NCBI GenBank assembly: GCA_963575745.1
Contig: CAUYUJ010001447.1
Location: 283,458 to 347,457 of the forward strand
Source of the DNA: Prorocentrum cordatum
Taxonomy: Eukaryota > Sar > Dinophyceae > Prorocentrales > Prorocentraceae
Length of the DNA: 64,000 nt
Reading direction: 5' to 3'
The position numbers and the translations under genes are program-made. Shown here in pieces: positions 10,497-20,045 of the stretch (position 1 is the first letter of the stretch; each line of letters opens with the position of its first letter). The notes below the pieces were generated by a model. That model saw nothing but the letters and a program-made list of their open reading frames with translations, searched no databases and had not been told where the DNA came from.

Positions 10497-11295
10497 TTTT
10501 CCCGGAAAGGGCTCGAGCCCAGGGTTCTCTTTTAGAGGTTTACCCCCGGATCTGACGGCTGATGGGCCGGCGAAATTATTCTGCGATAAATTACGTGCGG
10601 GAGTAGGGCCGGCGGAATTATTTTTGAGGATGTCCCTAGCGAAACGCTTGTCTTTCAGACTTTGTTGAGGATGTCTCGAGCGGAACGCTGGTTTTGCAGA
10701 GTTGGGGGTGTCTCGAGCGAAACGCTTGTTTTCAGAATTTGTTGAGGATGTCTCGAGCGAAACGCTTGTTTTTCAGACTTTGTTGAGGATGTCTTGAGCG
10801 GAACGCTGGTTTTGCAGAGTTGGGGATGTCTCGAGCGAAACGCTTGTTTTCAGAATTTGTTGAGGATGTCTCGAGCGAAACGCTGGTTTTGCAGAGCCGA
10901 CCGCGACACGGAAAAGCGCCCCGCGCGCAGGAATTCCGATGATGTTTCGCGCGTGCCGCGTCCTGCGCGCATGAATTTCGAGGATGTCTCGACTAATTCG
11001 TTTGTTTTGCTAGGATTTCCTTGAATTTTGGCAGGATGTCTCGAGCGAAATGCTTGTCTTTTATAATTTGTTGAAGACGTTTCGAGCGAAACGCTGGTTT
11101 TGCAAAATTGGGGGATGTCTCGAGCAGGGGCCTCGTGGGGGGCCTCGTGGGGGGTCAGAATTCAGAGGATGTCTCAGGCGACATGCTTGTTTTCACGTCC
11201 CGCTCGCAAGAATTCCGAGGATGTCTCGCGCGTGCCGCGTCCCGCGCGCAGGAATTCTGAGGATGTTGGCAGGATGTCTCGAGCGAAACGCTTGT
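10497..11295 (+). repeat. FamD then FamB array
   Basis: FamD (CCCGGAAAGGGCTCGAGCCC, CCAGGGTTCTCTTTTAGAGG) at 10497-10622. FamB units at 10622-11295 with the same internal variants and order as 6720-7235, so the two loci are copies of one multi-kilobase module. Confidence 0.85.
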
Positions 11296-11299
11296 CCCC

Positions 11300-12150
11300 A
11301 GCACGTTCCGTAGCGCGTCCCCTTGGCACGTCCCGCGGTGCGTCCCCATGGCACGTCCCTTGGCACGTCGCTTGGCGGGTCCCTTGAGACGTTCCGCGTC
11401 GCGTCCTCCTGGCATGCCCCCCTGTCCATTAGCTCTGGGGCAGCTACTATGTGTTCAGGCAGCTCGAGCTTAAGATCCAGATCAGTTCGGTCAGGACTCG
11501 GATGCAAAGGAGGACTCGATCCACGAGGCTATAGAGCACAATCGCGGCATGGCACATCGCAATTCAGCACGGCGCAGCACAGCACAGATTTCGGCACGGT
11601 ACATCAAGATCGATACACTCAGCATTGCAATTTGGCACGTTCCGTGGCACGTTCCGTGGCGCGTCCCTTGGCGAGTCTCCCTGGCACGTCGCGTGGCGCG
11701 TCCCTTGGCACATCTCGTGGCACATCCATTGGCACGTTCCGTAGCGCGTCCCCTTGGCACGTCCCGCGGTGCGACCCCATGGCATGTCCCCTGGCACGTC
11801 GCCTGGCGCATCCCTTGCGACGTTTCGCGGCGCGTCCTCCTGACATGCTCCCCTGTCCATCAGCTCTGGGGCAGCTACTATGTGTTCAGGCAGCTCGAAC
11901 TTAAGATCGAGATCAGTTCGGTCAGGACTCGGATGCAAAGGAGGACTCGATCCATGACGCTACAGAGCACATTCGCGGCATGGCACATCGCAATTCAGCA
12001 CGGTGCAGCACAGCACAGCCCTCGGCAGGGTACATCGAGATCGATACATTCAGCATTGAATTTGCCCGTCACCCAATCAGGTGTCTTTGAAAACGCTGCC
12101 ATGTGTTACAGTTCTATATTCCTTTCCGGGTTCGTGGGTCGATCATGTTT
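11300..12150 (+). repeat. FamA block 4
   Basis: Two satellite-plus-core units and the common 3' terminus near 12125-12148. Closely parallels block 2 (7236-8087), including the same sequence between core and satellite. Confidence 0.9.
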
Positions 12151-12840
12151 CGTGTCCAGGCCACTCAGGCGTCGCCCAACGCTCTGCTCGCAGGTGTTCT
12201 CGTTCAGCTGGCGACCCAGCACAGTGCAGGCAGGCTGGGCCCTGAGTTCGATCGGGCCGATGGCCTTCTGCCAGACCGACGGCTCCTCAGCGAGGCGCCC
12301 TGGCTGGCGAGACCGTCGCGACCGCATTCGACCTCCGCCGCACGCGCCTTCATGGCAAGCGGCCCCGTTCTGTGTATATCGTTGGCTATGGCCCCGCCTT
12401 CTTTTTGCCCTCCCCTCTGCTAATTAAAGCTGTGCGCGGCCCGCCTAGCTTTTATCGGAAGAGGCTCGCTCTCGACCCGCAGATCAAAACAGTGTATATC
12501 GTTGGCTAGAGCCGCATGGAGTTGTTCTTGCGCAGCTCCCGCCTACATGCCAGTCGTGCGTCCGCTCCAGGCCTACGCCGCCCTTCGGCCATGCTGATTA
12601 CCACGCTGGTGCGAGCGCTGGTCGCGATGCGCAGTGCCTGCCCCGTTTCACCCTGCACTGATGCGACGTGGCGTCTCGGCCGCAGACATTCCTTGCGCTG
12701 CGAGCGCCAGAGACGAATTGTCTGCTTCTGGTTCGGGGTCACGAGGTTCGGGGTCCCGAGCCTGCGCCGTCAGCGGTTCTCGAAGGCCCTGGGCGGCTAA
12801 CGGCCCTCGGCGTAAGTGCGGGAGGTGTCGGGGCTTGGGT
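12151..12840. other. Unassigned segment with 17-bp direct repeats
   Basis: Not part of the FamA-F modules. GTGTATATCGTTGGCTA occurs at 12372-12388 and again at 12492-12508, 120 bp apart, bracketing an AT-richer insert with GCTAATTAAAGCTG. Short ORFs exist on both strands, but none has convincing protein character. Confidence 0.5.
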
Positions 12841-13092
12841 CGTTTCGCTGCGCGCCCCCTTGGGATGTCCCGCGGCGCGTCCCCTGGCGCGTCCCGTGGC
12901 GCGTCCCCTGGCACGTCCCAGTGCGGCACGGCGCAGCGCAGCGCAGCACAACACAGCCTATGGCACAGTGTGTGTCATCAACATCGATATGTTCGGCACT
13001 GCCATTGCCCATCGCCCAATTGAGCTGCTTTGAACCGTTTCCATGCCTTGCAGTTCTAAATCCCTTTCCGGGTTCGTGGGTCGAGCATGTTT
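12841..13092 (+). repeat. FamA block 5 (short, diverged)
   Basis: Only one short satellite run (GTCCCGCGGCGCGTCCCCTG), a diverged core (CAGCGCAGCACAACACAGCC, ATCAACATCGATATGTTCGG) and the common terminus GGGTTCGTGGGTCGAGCATG. Confidence 0.75.
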
Positions 13093-13169
13093 TGAGTATA
13101 TGTTCTATTTGTCGCCCGACATCCGCCTGCAGGAGGACATGCCCGACCTAGGCTTGGGTCATCATTCGT

Positions 13170-13365
13170 TCCCCCTAGTCAGCCGTGCGACCTCTGCCGC
13201 GCAGGGGCGGGACCGCTGCGCTGGCGCTGTGCCTCGTGCGACTTCGAGGCGTGCCTGCGGTGCCGCCCCGTGGGCCCGGGCGCCCCGGCCGTGCCCGCCC
13301 TGGCCTGCGTGGTGGCGCGGCTCGAGGCGGAGGAGCGCCGGGAGCAGCACGGGAGGCCGAGAGGT
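13170..13365 (+). CDS. Exon encoding a Cys-rich zinc-finger-like domain
   Basis: One frame with no ATG reads QPCDLCRAGAGPLRWRCASC, then DFEACLRCRP: a C-x2-C-x9-W-x-C-x2-C-x4-C-x2-C spacing. The W-R-C-x2-C-D-F-x2-C-x2-C core resembles ZZ-type and related treble-clef fingers that bind zinc and mediate protein contacts. An Ala/Val/Arg stretch then an acidic-basic helix (ARLEAEERREQH) follow, before the frame enters sequence without coding character. Acceptor candidates are CCCCCTAG at about 13177 or TAGTCAG just after; a GC donor is possible at GGGAG|GC near 13351. Partner exons were not found. A 3' end of a FamL element lies just upstream (about 13107-13147). The family label is tentative. Confidence 0.5.
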
Positions 13366-13530
13366 TGGCACCGGCACCAGCCTCGGCGATGTGTCTCCGC
13401 CGAGGGGTAAGGGCGATCCCGATCTCTGCGATGGTGGACGGATTCGGGCCTCCGAGGTGGCCGAAGCATCACCGCCACACCAAGATCTAGGATCCAGGGC
13501 CACCTTCCCCTGGCGGAGTCTAGGCCTCCT

Positions 13531-13710
13531 AGATGGGACCGGAGTAGATGAGGTCGGAGGACCGCGCCGCATCGCCGATGCAGCGCCGATGCGGCTCGAC
13601 GTTGACGTCGCCGATGCATCTCCGGTGCATCGCCGATGCATCGCCGATGCATCGTCGATGTATCGGCGATGCGGCGCGATCCTCCGACCCCATCTATTCG
13701 GACCCCATCT
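13531..13710. mobile_element. FamK foldback element, copy 1
   Basis: About 45-bp terminal inverted repeats (AGATGGGACCGGAGTAGATG at the left; the right end is the reverse complement of AGATGGGGTCCGAATAGATG) around a core of GATGCATCGCC units. A second copy is at 35042-35229. Both are preceded by CTAGGCCTCCT. Confidence 0.75.
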
Positions 13711-13843
13711 ATCACCGAGCGCGCTCCACTGCTCGCAGAGTGCCTACGCGCAAGCGTCCGAAAAAAAACACATGCCGGCATCGATGTGAGGTGATGTATC
13801 GTAGATCCCCCGTGGCGGATCCAGGCCGTTTGCGAGCAGTTCC

Positions 13844-14304
13844 TTCTGCGAGTCGTGGAGCGTGCGTGTCTACTCCAGGAGGCCTCCCGTGGAGGCAGCT
13901 CTCGGTTTATGTCGGGCGTGTCCCCCTACAGGGGGATTTTCGACGAAAAATAAAGAATACCCCAAACATGCCCCCCAAAGGCCAAAAGATGTTCAAAAAA
14001 TAGTCCCCAGACTATTTTTGGAGTATTTTTGGACTACTTTTGGGGTATTTTCTGCGAGTCGTGGAGCGTGCGTGTCTACTCCAGGAGGCCTCCCGTGGAG
14101 GCAGCTCTCGGTTTATGTCGGGCGTGTCCCCCTACAGGGGGATTTTCGACGAAAAATAAAGAATACCCCAAACATGCCCCCCAAAGGCCAAAAGATGTTC
14201 AAAAAATAGTCCCCAGACTATTTTTGGAGTATTTTTGGACTACTTTTGGGGTATTTTTAATTTTTCGGCGAAAATCCCCCTGTAGGGGGACACGCCCGAC
14301 ATAA
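13844..14304. mobile_element. FamL MITE as a tandem 206-bp duplication
   Basis: TTCTGCGAGTCGTGGAGCG begins at 13844 and again at 14050; the two 206-bp stretches look identical by eye. The second carries a complete FamL element (14113-14304): TTATGTCGGGCGTGTCCCCC at the left and its complement ending GACATAA at the right, with arms of about 55 bp. The first copy lost its right arm at the duplication joint. Internal sequence has two AT-rich stretches around ATAGTCCCCAGACTAT. Confidence 0.85.
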
Positions 14305-14361
14305 GCCAAGCCTCCCGCAGCAGCGGCAGGCCTGGTGCCTCTGTGGAGGCAGCCCTGTGAT

Positions 14362-14662
14362 CCTCTCGTGCTGGAGGCAGCCCTCCAGGAGGCCTCCATG
14401 GAGGCGCCCTCTCGGGAGGCAGAGCCCTCCAGGAGGCCTCTTATGGAGGCGCCCTCTCGGGAGGCAGAGCCCTCCGGGAGGCCTCTTATGGAGGCAGCCC
14501 TCTAGGGAGGCAGAGCCCTCCAGGAGGCCTCTTATGGAGGCGCCCTCTCGGGAGGCAGAGCCCTCCAGGAGGCCTCTTATGGAGGCGCCCTCTCGGGAGG
14601 CAGAGCACTCCAGGAGGCCTCTTATGGAGGCAGCCCCCTCGGGAGGCAGCCCTACCAGGAGG
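14362..14662 (+). repeat. 45-bp minisatellite (15-codon period)
   Basis: About six copies of a unit containing GAGGCGCCCTCTCGGGAGGC and CCCTCCAGGAGGCCTCTTAT. Because 45 is a multiple of 3, the frame is kept: the + strand reads repeats of MEAPSREAEPSRRPL without stops and the - strand is open as well. Whether it is translated is unknown. Confidence 0.85.
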
Positions 14663-14850
14663 CCTCTAAAATCCTCGGTGCCGGCGCCGGTGCCCACCTC
14701 CGCGCCCCCCGCGGCAGCGGCGGGCCTGGTGTCCGCAGCCCGTGCGCCGCCTCCTCTGCCCGGCGGCCGAGGCCGCGCTGGCGCCGGGGGCGGCCGCCGC
14801 GCGGGGGGCGGCCGAGCCGCAGCCCTGGACGAGCGAAATGGGCACCTCCT
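14660..14850 (+). CDS. Possible exon upstream of a CCT tract
   Basis: GC-rich, non-periodic sequence between the minisatellite and a CCT tract. One frame after GTCCGCAG reads VRRLLCPAAEAALAPGAAAA, then RGAAEPQPWTSEMG. Two other frames are also open, so frame and exon limits are uncertain. No family recognised. Confidence 0.25.
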
Positions 14851-15018
14851 CCTCCTCCTCCTCCTCCTCCTCCTCCTCCTCCTGCTCCTCCTCCTCCTCC
14901 TCCTCCTCCTCCTCCTCCTCCTCCTCCTCCTCCCTCCTCCTCCTCCCTCCTCCTCCTCCTCCTCCTCCTCCTCCTCCGCCTCCTCCTCCTCCTCCTCCTC
15001 CTCCTCCTCCTCCTCCTC
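14846..15018. repeat. CCT tract 2
   Basis: About 170 bp of (CCT)n ending where the FamM element at 15024 begins. Confidence 0.95.
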
Positions 15019-15023
15019 TGGGG

Positions 15024-15218
15024 TCGGGGGCGGAAAAGAGGGGGGTGATGACTAGGGGGGGGTGGACATCATGGCGCGGGCCATGATTTTTCCCCAGATC
15101 TCGTGCGCCTCTCCTGATTTCATTACGTCCCTGGCCCCCCCCCCCCTGGGCCGCGCACATGCCGCCGGTCATGATTTGCACCCCCCCTCTTGGACACCCC
15201 CCTCTTGGCCGCCCCCGA
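15024..15218. mobile_element. FamM MITE, copy 1
   Basis: Left end TCGGGGGCGGAAAAGAGGGG, right end CCCCTCTTGGCCGCCCCCGA: imperfect terminal inverted repeats of about 24 bp. The interior (GCCGCGCACATGCCGCCGGT, CATGATTTGCACCCC) is nearly the same as at 41097-41294. No clear target duplication at this copy. Confidence 0.75.
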
Positions 15219-15385
15219 AAAGAATGGGCACAATGCCCAACAGCGGATCTGGTTCATTTTGAACAGGGCTCGCTGTCCGCGCCGCCGCGGCCTGTGTCCA
15301 TTCGAGACGGGAGGCCGCCTGCCCGACCGGCGGCCGCTGCTGGTTTGGGACAACAGTTGTTGTTGGGCATTGTACCCATCCTTTC
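15219..15385. mobile_element. Foldback element abutting FamM
   Basis: Left arm AAGAATGGGCACAATGCCCA and right arm TGGGCATTGTACCCATCCTT are near-perfect complements (about 25 bp), with GC-rich sequence between. No second copy seen. Confidence 0.55.
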
Positions 15386-15411
15386 CGTACCCATTTCGGG
15401 CGTCCAGCCCT

Positions 15412-15800
15412 GGGTCGGGCAGGTCTTCCCACAGGAGGAACATCCCAAAGCAGTCGGAGAATAGTGTGGGGACGGTATTCTCTGTTATTTTGGGAGCTTC
15501 GGGGGGGTATTTTTCCCGGGAAGGGGCTTAAGCCCAGGGTTCTCTTTCAGAGGGTCTAAGTCGGGCGTGTCCCCCTGCAGGGGGATTTTCGACGAGACAT
15601 AAACAACACCCCAAACAATGTCAAAAGGTAGTCCAAAGATGGTCTGGGAGCTTTTTTTTGTGACTTTTTGGAGGCATTTTTCCCGGAAAGGGCTCGAGCC
15701 CAGGGTTCTCTTTTAGAGGTTTACCCCCGGTTTCGACGGCTGTAGGGCCGGCGAAATTATTCTGCGATAAATTACGTGCGGGAGTAGGGCCGGCGGAATT
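15412..15800. repeat. FamL half-elements interleaved with FamD
   Basis: A FamL-like left part at about 15412-15500 (GTCGGGCAGG, then AGTGTGGGGACGGTATTCTC) leads into FamD (CCCAGGGTTCTCTTTCAGAG). Then comes a FamL left end (AAGTCGGGCGTGTCCCCCTG, 15558 on) and a second FamD (15678-15800). This looks like a FamL insertion in FamD followed by loss of the right arm. Confidence 0.6.
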
Positions 15801-16545
15801 ATTTTTTAGGATGTCTCGAGCGAAACGCTTGTTTTTCTAAATGTGTTGAGGATGTCTCGAGCGAAATGCTGGTTTTGCAGAGTTGGGGATGTCTCGAGCG
15901 AAACGCTTGGTTTCAGAATTTGTTGAGGATGTCTCGAGCGAAACGCACGGAAAAGCGCCCCTCGCGCAGGAATTCTGAGGATGTCTCGCGCGTGCCGCGT
16001 CCCGCGCGCAGGAATTTAGATTTCTTGGGATTTTGAAAGGATGTCTCGAGCGAAACGCTTGTTTTTCATAATTTGTTGAGGATGTCTCGAGCGAAACGCT
16101 GGTTTTGCAGAGTTGGGGGATGTCTCGAGCGAAACGCTTGCTTTTCAGAATTTGTTGAGGATGTCTCGAGCGAAACGCTGGTTTTGCAGAGTTGGGGTAT
16201 CTAACATGGCGTCGGGCCCAACGCCGAATTATGAGGAAAAGTGATGGCTTCTTGCTCTGAACAGGGGGGTGCGCTTTGGGGGCCTCTCCAGGGAAGACGT
16301 TGTGAGGATGTCTCGAGCGGGAGCGCGAATTCAGCGTATCCAATCACGCAGAGGGGTATCTAACATGGCTGTCCCGAGCTGGAACCACGTGTTTTTTCAT
16401 GCTCAGGCCACCCAGGGAGATCTCTAACATGATTGTCCCGAGCTGGAACCACGTGTTTTACGTGTCCAGGCCACCCAGGGGGTATCTCTCATGGTTGTCC
16501 CGAGCTGGCACCGTGTTTTTACGTGTCCAGGCCACCAACACGACG
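15800..16545 (+). repeat. FamB array then FamC array
   Basis: FamB units to about 16200 and again near 16300; FamC units at 16195-16215 and 16340-16545. A segment TTTGGGGGCCTCTCCAGGGA at about 16278 recurs at about 53529 next to a FamB remnant. Confidence 0.85.
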
Positions 16546-17975
16546 CTTGTCCCCAGCACGTTCTGTAGCGCGTCCCCTTGGCACGTCTCGCGGTGCGTCC
16601 CCGTGGCACGTCCCCTGGCACGTCGCCTGGCGCGTCCCTTGGAACGTTCCGCGGCGCGTCTTCCTGGCATAATTCCTTGTCAATTAGCTCTGCGGCAGCT
16701 ACTTCGTGGACTATGTGCTCAGGCAGCTCGAGCTTAAAATCCAGATCAGTTCGGTCAGGATTCGGATGCAACGGAGGACTTGATCCACAACGCTGTAGAG
16801 CACAATCGCGGCATGGCACATCGCAGTTCAGCACGGCGCAGCACAGCACAGCCCTCGGCACATTACACAAAGATCGGTACACTCACTCAGCATTGCAACT
16901 TGGCAAGTTCTTTGGCGCGTTCCGTGGCGCGTCCTGTGGCGAGTCCCCCTGGCACGTCGCGCTGCGCGTCCCCTGGCACGTCCCGTGGCACGTCCATATG
17001 CATTGGCACGTTCCGTAGCGCGTCCCCTTGGCACGTCCCGCGGTGCGTCCCCATGGCACGTCCCCTGGCACGTCGCCTGGCGCGTCCCTTGGAACTTTCG
17101 GCGGCGCGTCTTCCTAGCATGCCCCCCGTGAATTAGCTCTGGGGCAGCTACTATGTGCTGAGGCAGCTCGAGCTTAAGATCCAGATCAGTTCGGTTAGGA
17201 CTCGGATGCAAAGGAGGACTCGATCCACAACGCTATAGAGCACCATCGTCACGTGGCACATCGCAGTTCAGCACGGCGCAGCACAGCACAGCCCGCGGCA
17301 CGGTACATCAAGATCGATACACTCACTCAGCATTGCAATTTGGCACGTTCTTTGGCACGTTCCGTGGCGCGTCCTGTGGCGAGTCCCCCTGGCACGTCGC
17401 GCGGCGCGTCCTCTGGCACGTCCCGTGGCACGTCCATAATGCATTGGCACGTTCCGTAGCGCGTCCCCTTGGCACTTCCCGCGGTACGTCCCCGTGGCAC
17501 GTCCCCCTGACACCTAGCTTGGTGCGTCTCTTGGCACGTCCCGTGGCACGTCCATTGGCACATTCCGTAGCGCGTCCCCTTGGCACGTCCCGCGGTGCGA
17601 CCCCATGGCACGTCCCCTGGCACGTCGCATGGCGCGTCCCTTGGGACGTTCTGCGGCGCGTCCTCCTGGCATGTTCCCTTGTCAATCAACTCTGGGGCAG
17701 CTACTAGTTATGTGCTTAGGCAGCTCGAGCTTAAGATCCAGATCAGTTCGGTCAGGACTCGGATGCAAAGGAGAACTCGATCCACAACGCTATAGAGCAC
17801 ACTCGTGGCATGGCACATCGCAATTCAGCACGGCACAGCACATTACAGCCCTCGGCACGGTACATCAAGGTCGATACATTAAGCATTGCATTTGCCCGTC
17901 GCCCAATCAGGTGTCTTTGAAACGTTGCCATGTCTTACATTTCTATATTTCTTTCCGGGTTCGTGGGTCGATCAT
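16546..17975 (+). repeat. FamA block 6 (three units)
   Basis: Three satellite-plus-core units (cores begin near 16675, 17130 and 17685) and the common 3' terminus near 17955. The middle units carry extra CATATGCATTGG or CATAATGCATTGG spacers. Confidence 0.9.
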
Positions 17976-17982
17976 GTTGGGG

Positions 17983-18160
17983 TATTTTTTATTCCCGGAA
18001 AGGGCACAGGCCCAGGGTTCTCTTTTGGGGGTTTGCCCCCGGATCTGACGGCTGTAGGGCCGGCGAATTTCTTTTGCGATAAATAACGAGGTCGCCTAGG
18101 GCCGGCGAATTAAAACGTTGAGGATGTCTCGAGCAAAACGCTTGTTTTTCAGAATTCTAG
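17983..18160 (+). repeat. FamD then a single FamB unit
   Basis: CCCGGAAAGGGCACAGGCCC, then GGGTTTGCCCCCGGATCTGA, then one FamB unit (GAGGATGTCTCGAGCAAAAC). The next stretch, 18161-18320, has no recognised gene. Confidence 0.75.
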
Positions 18161-18319
18161 ACGCTTCGCGTATCCCCACCAGCCCGTCCAGAAATGAGTC
18201 CCAGGGGAGTGGAGGTTATGAGGGAAGCGGGGGAGCATGCAGAAAAACAAAGGGCGGGGTGAGCCGCCATATATCCCAAGAGGGGGAGGATGTAGGAGGA
18301 GCCGTCGTCGTCGGAGTAG

Positions 18320-18522
18320 GAGGAGGAAGAGGAGGAGCAGGAGGAGGAGCAGGAGGAGGAGGAGGAGGAATAGAAGGAGGAGGAGATGGAGGACTGCGAG
18401 GACGAGGAGGACGAGAAGGAGGAAAAGGAGAAGGAGGAGGAGGAGGAGGAGGAGGAGGAGGGGGAGGGGGAGGAGGGAGGAGGAAGAAAAAGAGGAGGAG
18501 GAGGAGGAGGAGGACAATTGCG
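18320..18522. repeat. GGA/GAG purine tract
   Basis: AGGAGG-rich purine run. The reverse complement is a CCT tract, so this is one of few CCT-type tracts in the opposite orientation. Confidence 0.9.
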
Positions 18523-19515
18523 AGCTTGGGGGCCTCTTGGGCCGTCACTGGGGCCTCTTGGCGGTCCCGGGGGGCCCCTTGCGTATCTCGGGGAGCCTCT
18601 TGTGGCCTCTTGGGGGTCTCTTGGGGGCCTCTTGGAGGCCTCTTGGGGGCCTCTTGGGGCCTCTTGGGGCCCTCTTGGGGCGCTCTTGGGGCGCTCTTGG
18701 GAGCCTTCGAGGCGCTCTTGGGGCCATCTTGGAGGAGATCTATCAAAGAAGGGGGGGTCCCCAATTAGCGCTGCTCCGCTAGAGTGCCTCGAGTCGCCTC
18801 TTGGGCCCCCCCCTAAGAGGCCAAAATCCTTCCAAAACCTAGGTAAAATCAATGTTTTTTGTTTTCTCGCCTTTTCGCTCTTGGACCCGTCTTGGGAGCC
18901 TCTTGGGCCTCTTGGGGGTCTCTTGGGAGCCTTTTGAAGGCCTCTTGGGCACCTCTTGGGGCCTCTTGGGGCGCTCTCGGGGCGCTCTTGGGGCGCTCTT
19001 GGGAGCCTTCGGGGCGCTCTTGGGGCCATCTTGCAGGAGATCGATCAGAGAAGAGGGGGTCCCCAATTAGCGTTGCCCCTCTAGAGTGCCTCGAGTCGCC
19101 TCTTGGGCCCCCCAAGAGGCCAAAATCCTTCCAAAACCTAGATAAAATCAATGTTTTCTGTTTTCTCGCCTTTTCGCTCTTGGAGCCGTCTTGGGCCATC
19201 TTGGACTCTCTTGGGGCCTCTTGGGGGTCTCTTGGCAGCCTCTTGGAGGCTTCTTGGGGGCCTCTTGGGGTCTCTTGGGGCCCTCTTGAGGCGCTCTTGG
19301 GGCGCTCTTGGGAGCCTTCGGGGCGCTCTTTGGGCCATCTTGGAGGAGATCTATCAAAGAAGGGGGGTTGCTTATTAGCCCCGCCCCTCCAGAGTGCCTC
19401 GAGTCGCCTCTTGGGCCCCCCCAAGATGCCAAAATCCTTCCAAAACCTAGGTAAAATCAATGTTTTGTGTTTTCTCGCCTGTTCGCTCTTGGAGCTGTCT
19501 TGGGCCATCTTGGAC
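18523..19515 (+). repeat. FamG higher-order array (~300-bp period)
   Basis: Short CTTGGGGCCTCTTGG units alternate with a longer conserved block (AGAGTGCCTCGAGTCGCCTC, AAGAGGCCAAAATCCTTCCA, AAAATCAATGTTTT, TCTCGCCTTTTCGCTCTTGG). The marker GATC[TG]ATCA.AGAAG occurs at about 18738, 19039 and 19348, giving periods of about 301 and 309 bp. Open frames run for hundreds of codons on both strands, as expected for a repeat. Confidence 0.85.
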
Positions 19516-19534
19516 GCTCTGACACCTCGCGACC

Positions 19535-20045
19535 GGCCCCGTCCAGGTCAGTGGGGAGGGGTAAGGGGAGGGGTAAACCCCTCCCCGAAGGGGAAGAAGG
19601 GGGTTGGCAGAGGAAACTCCCTAGACCACCTACGCCCTAAAGGGCTGGTGGGATTTGTTGAGGATGTCTCGAGCGAAACGCTTGTTTTGTGTTATATATT
19701 GTCCTCTCCTGGGGACCTGGATTCAGAGGATCTCTCAAGTGACATGCTTGTTTTTACGTGCCCAGGTCTTGAGGACGTCTCGAGCGAGACGCTTGGTTTC
19801 ACGCCTCCAGGTGGCCCAGGCAGAGGTCTAGCGCCAGGATTTGTTGAGGATGTCTCGAGCGAGACGCTTGGTTTCACGCGTCCTCGTCGCCCAGGCGGAT
19901 GTCTAGCATGGGGATGTGTCGAGGAAATCTCGATCGAGACGCTTGTTTGCACGTGTCCAGGTTGCCCAGGCGGATGTCTAGCATGAGGATGTGCTGAGAA
20001 CGTCTTGAGCGGAACACGTGTTTCCACGTGTCCAGGTCGCCCAGG
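19535..20045 (+). repeat. FamH copy 2, then FamBC array
   Basis: FamH at 19535-19662 ends GGGCTGGTGGGATTTG. FamBC units then run to 20045 with CGTGCCCAGGTCTTGAGGA and GGCGGATGTCTAGCATGAGG. Confidence 0.75.

Noticed and set aside
12361-12520. tRNA or small nuclear RNA gene
   Set aside because: No cloverleaf, A/B box pair or snRNA-specific motif could be fitted to the segment between the direct repeats.
18157-19986. 290- and 375-codon ORFs in the FamG array
   Set aside because: Repetitive LGASWG/PKRPPRG translations on both strands arise from a repeat whose units lack stop codons; no conserved domain visible.
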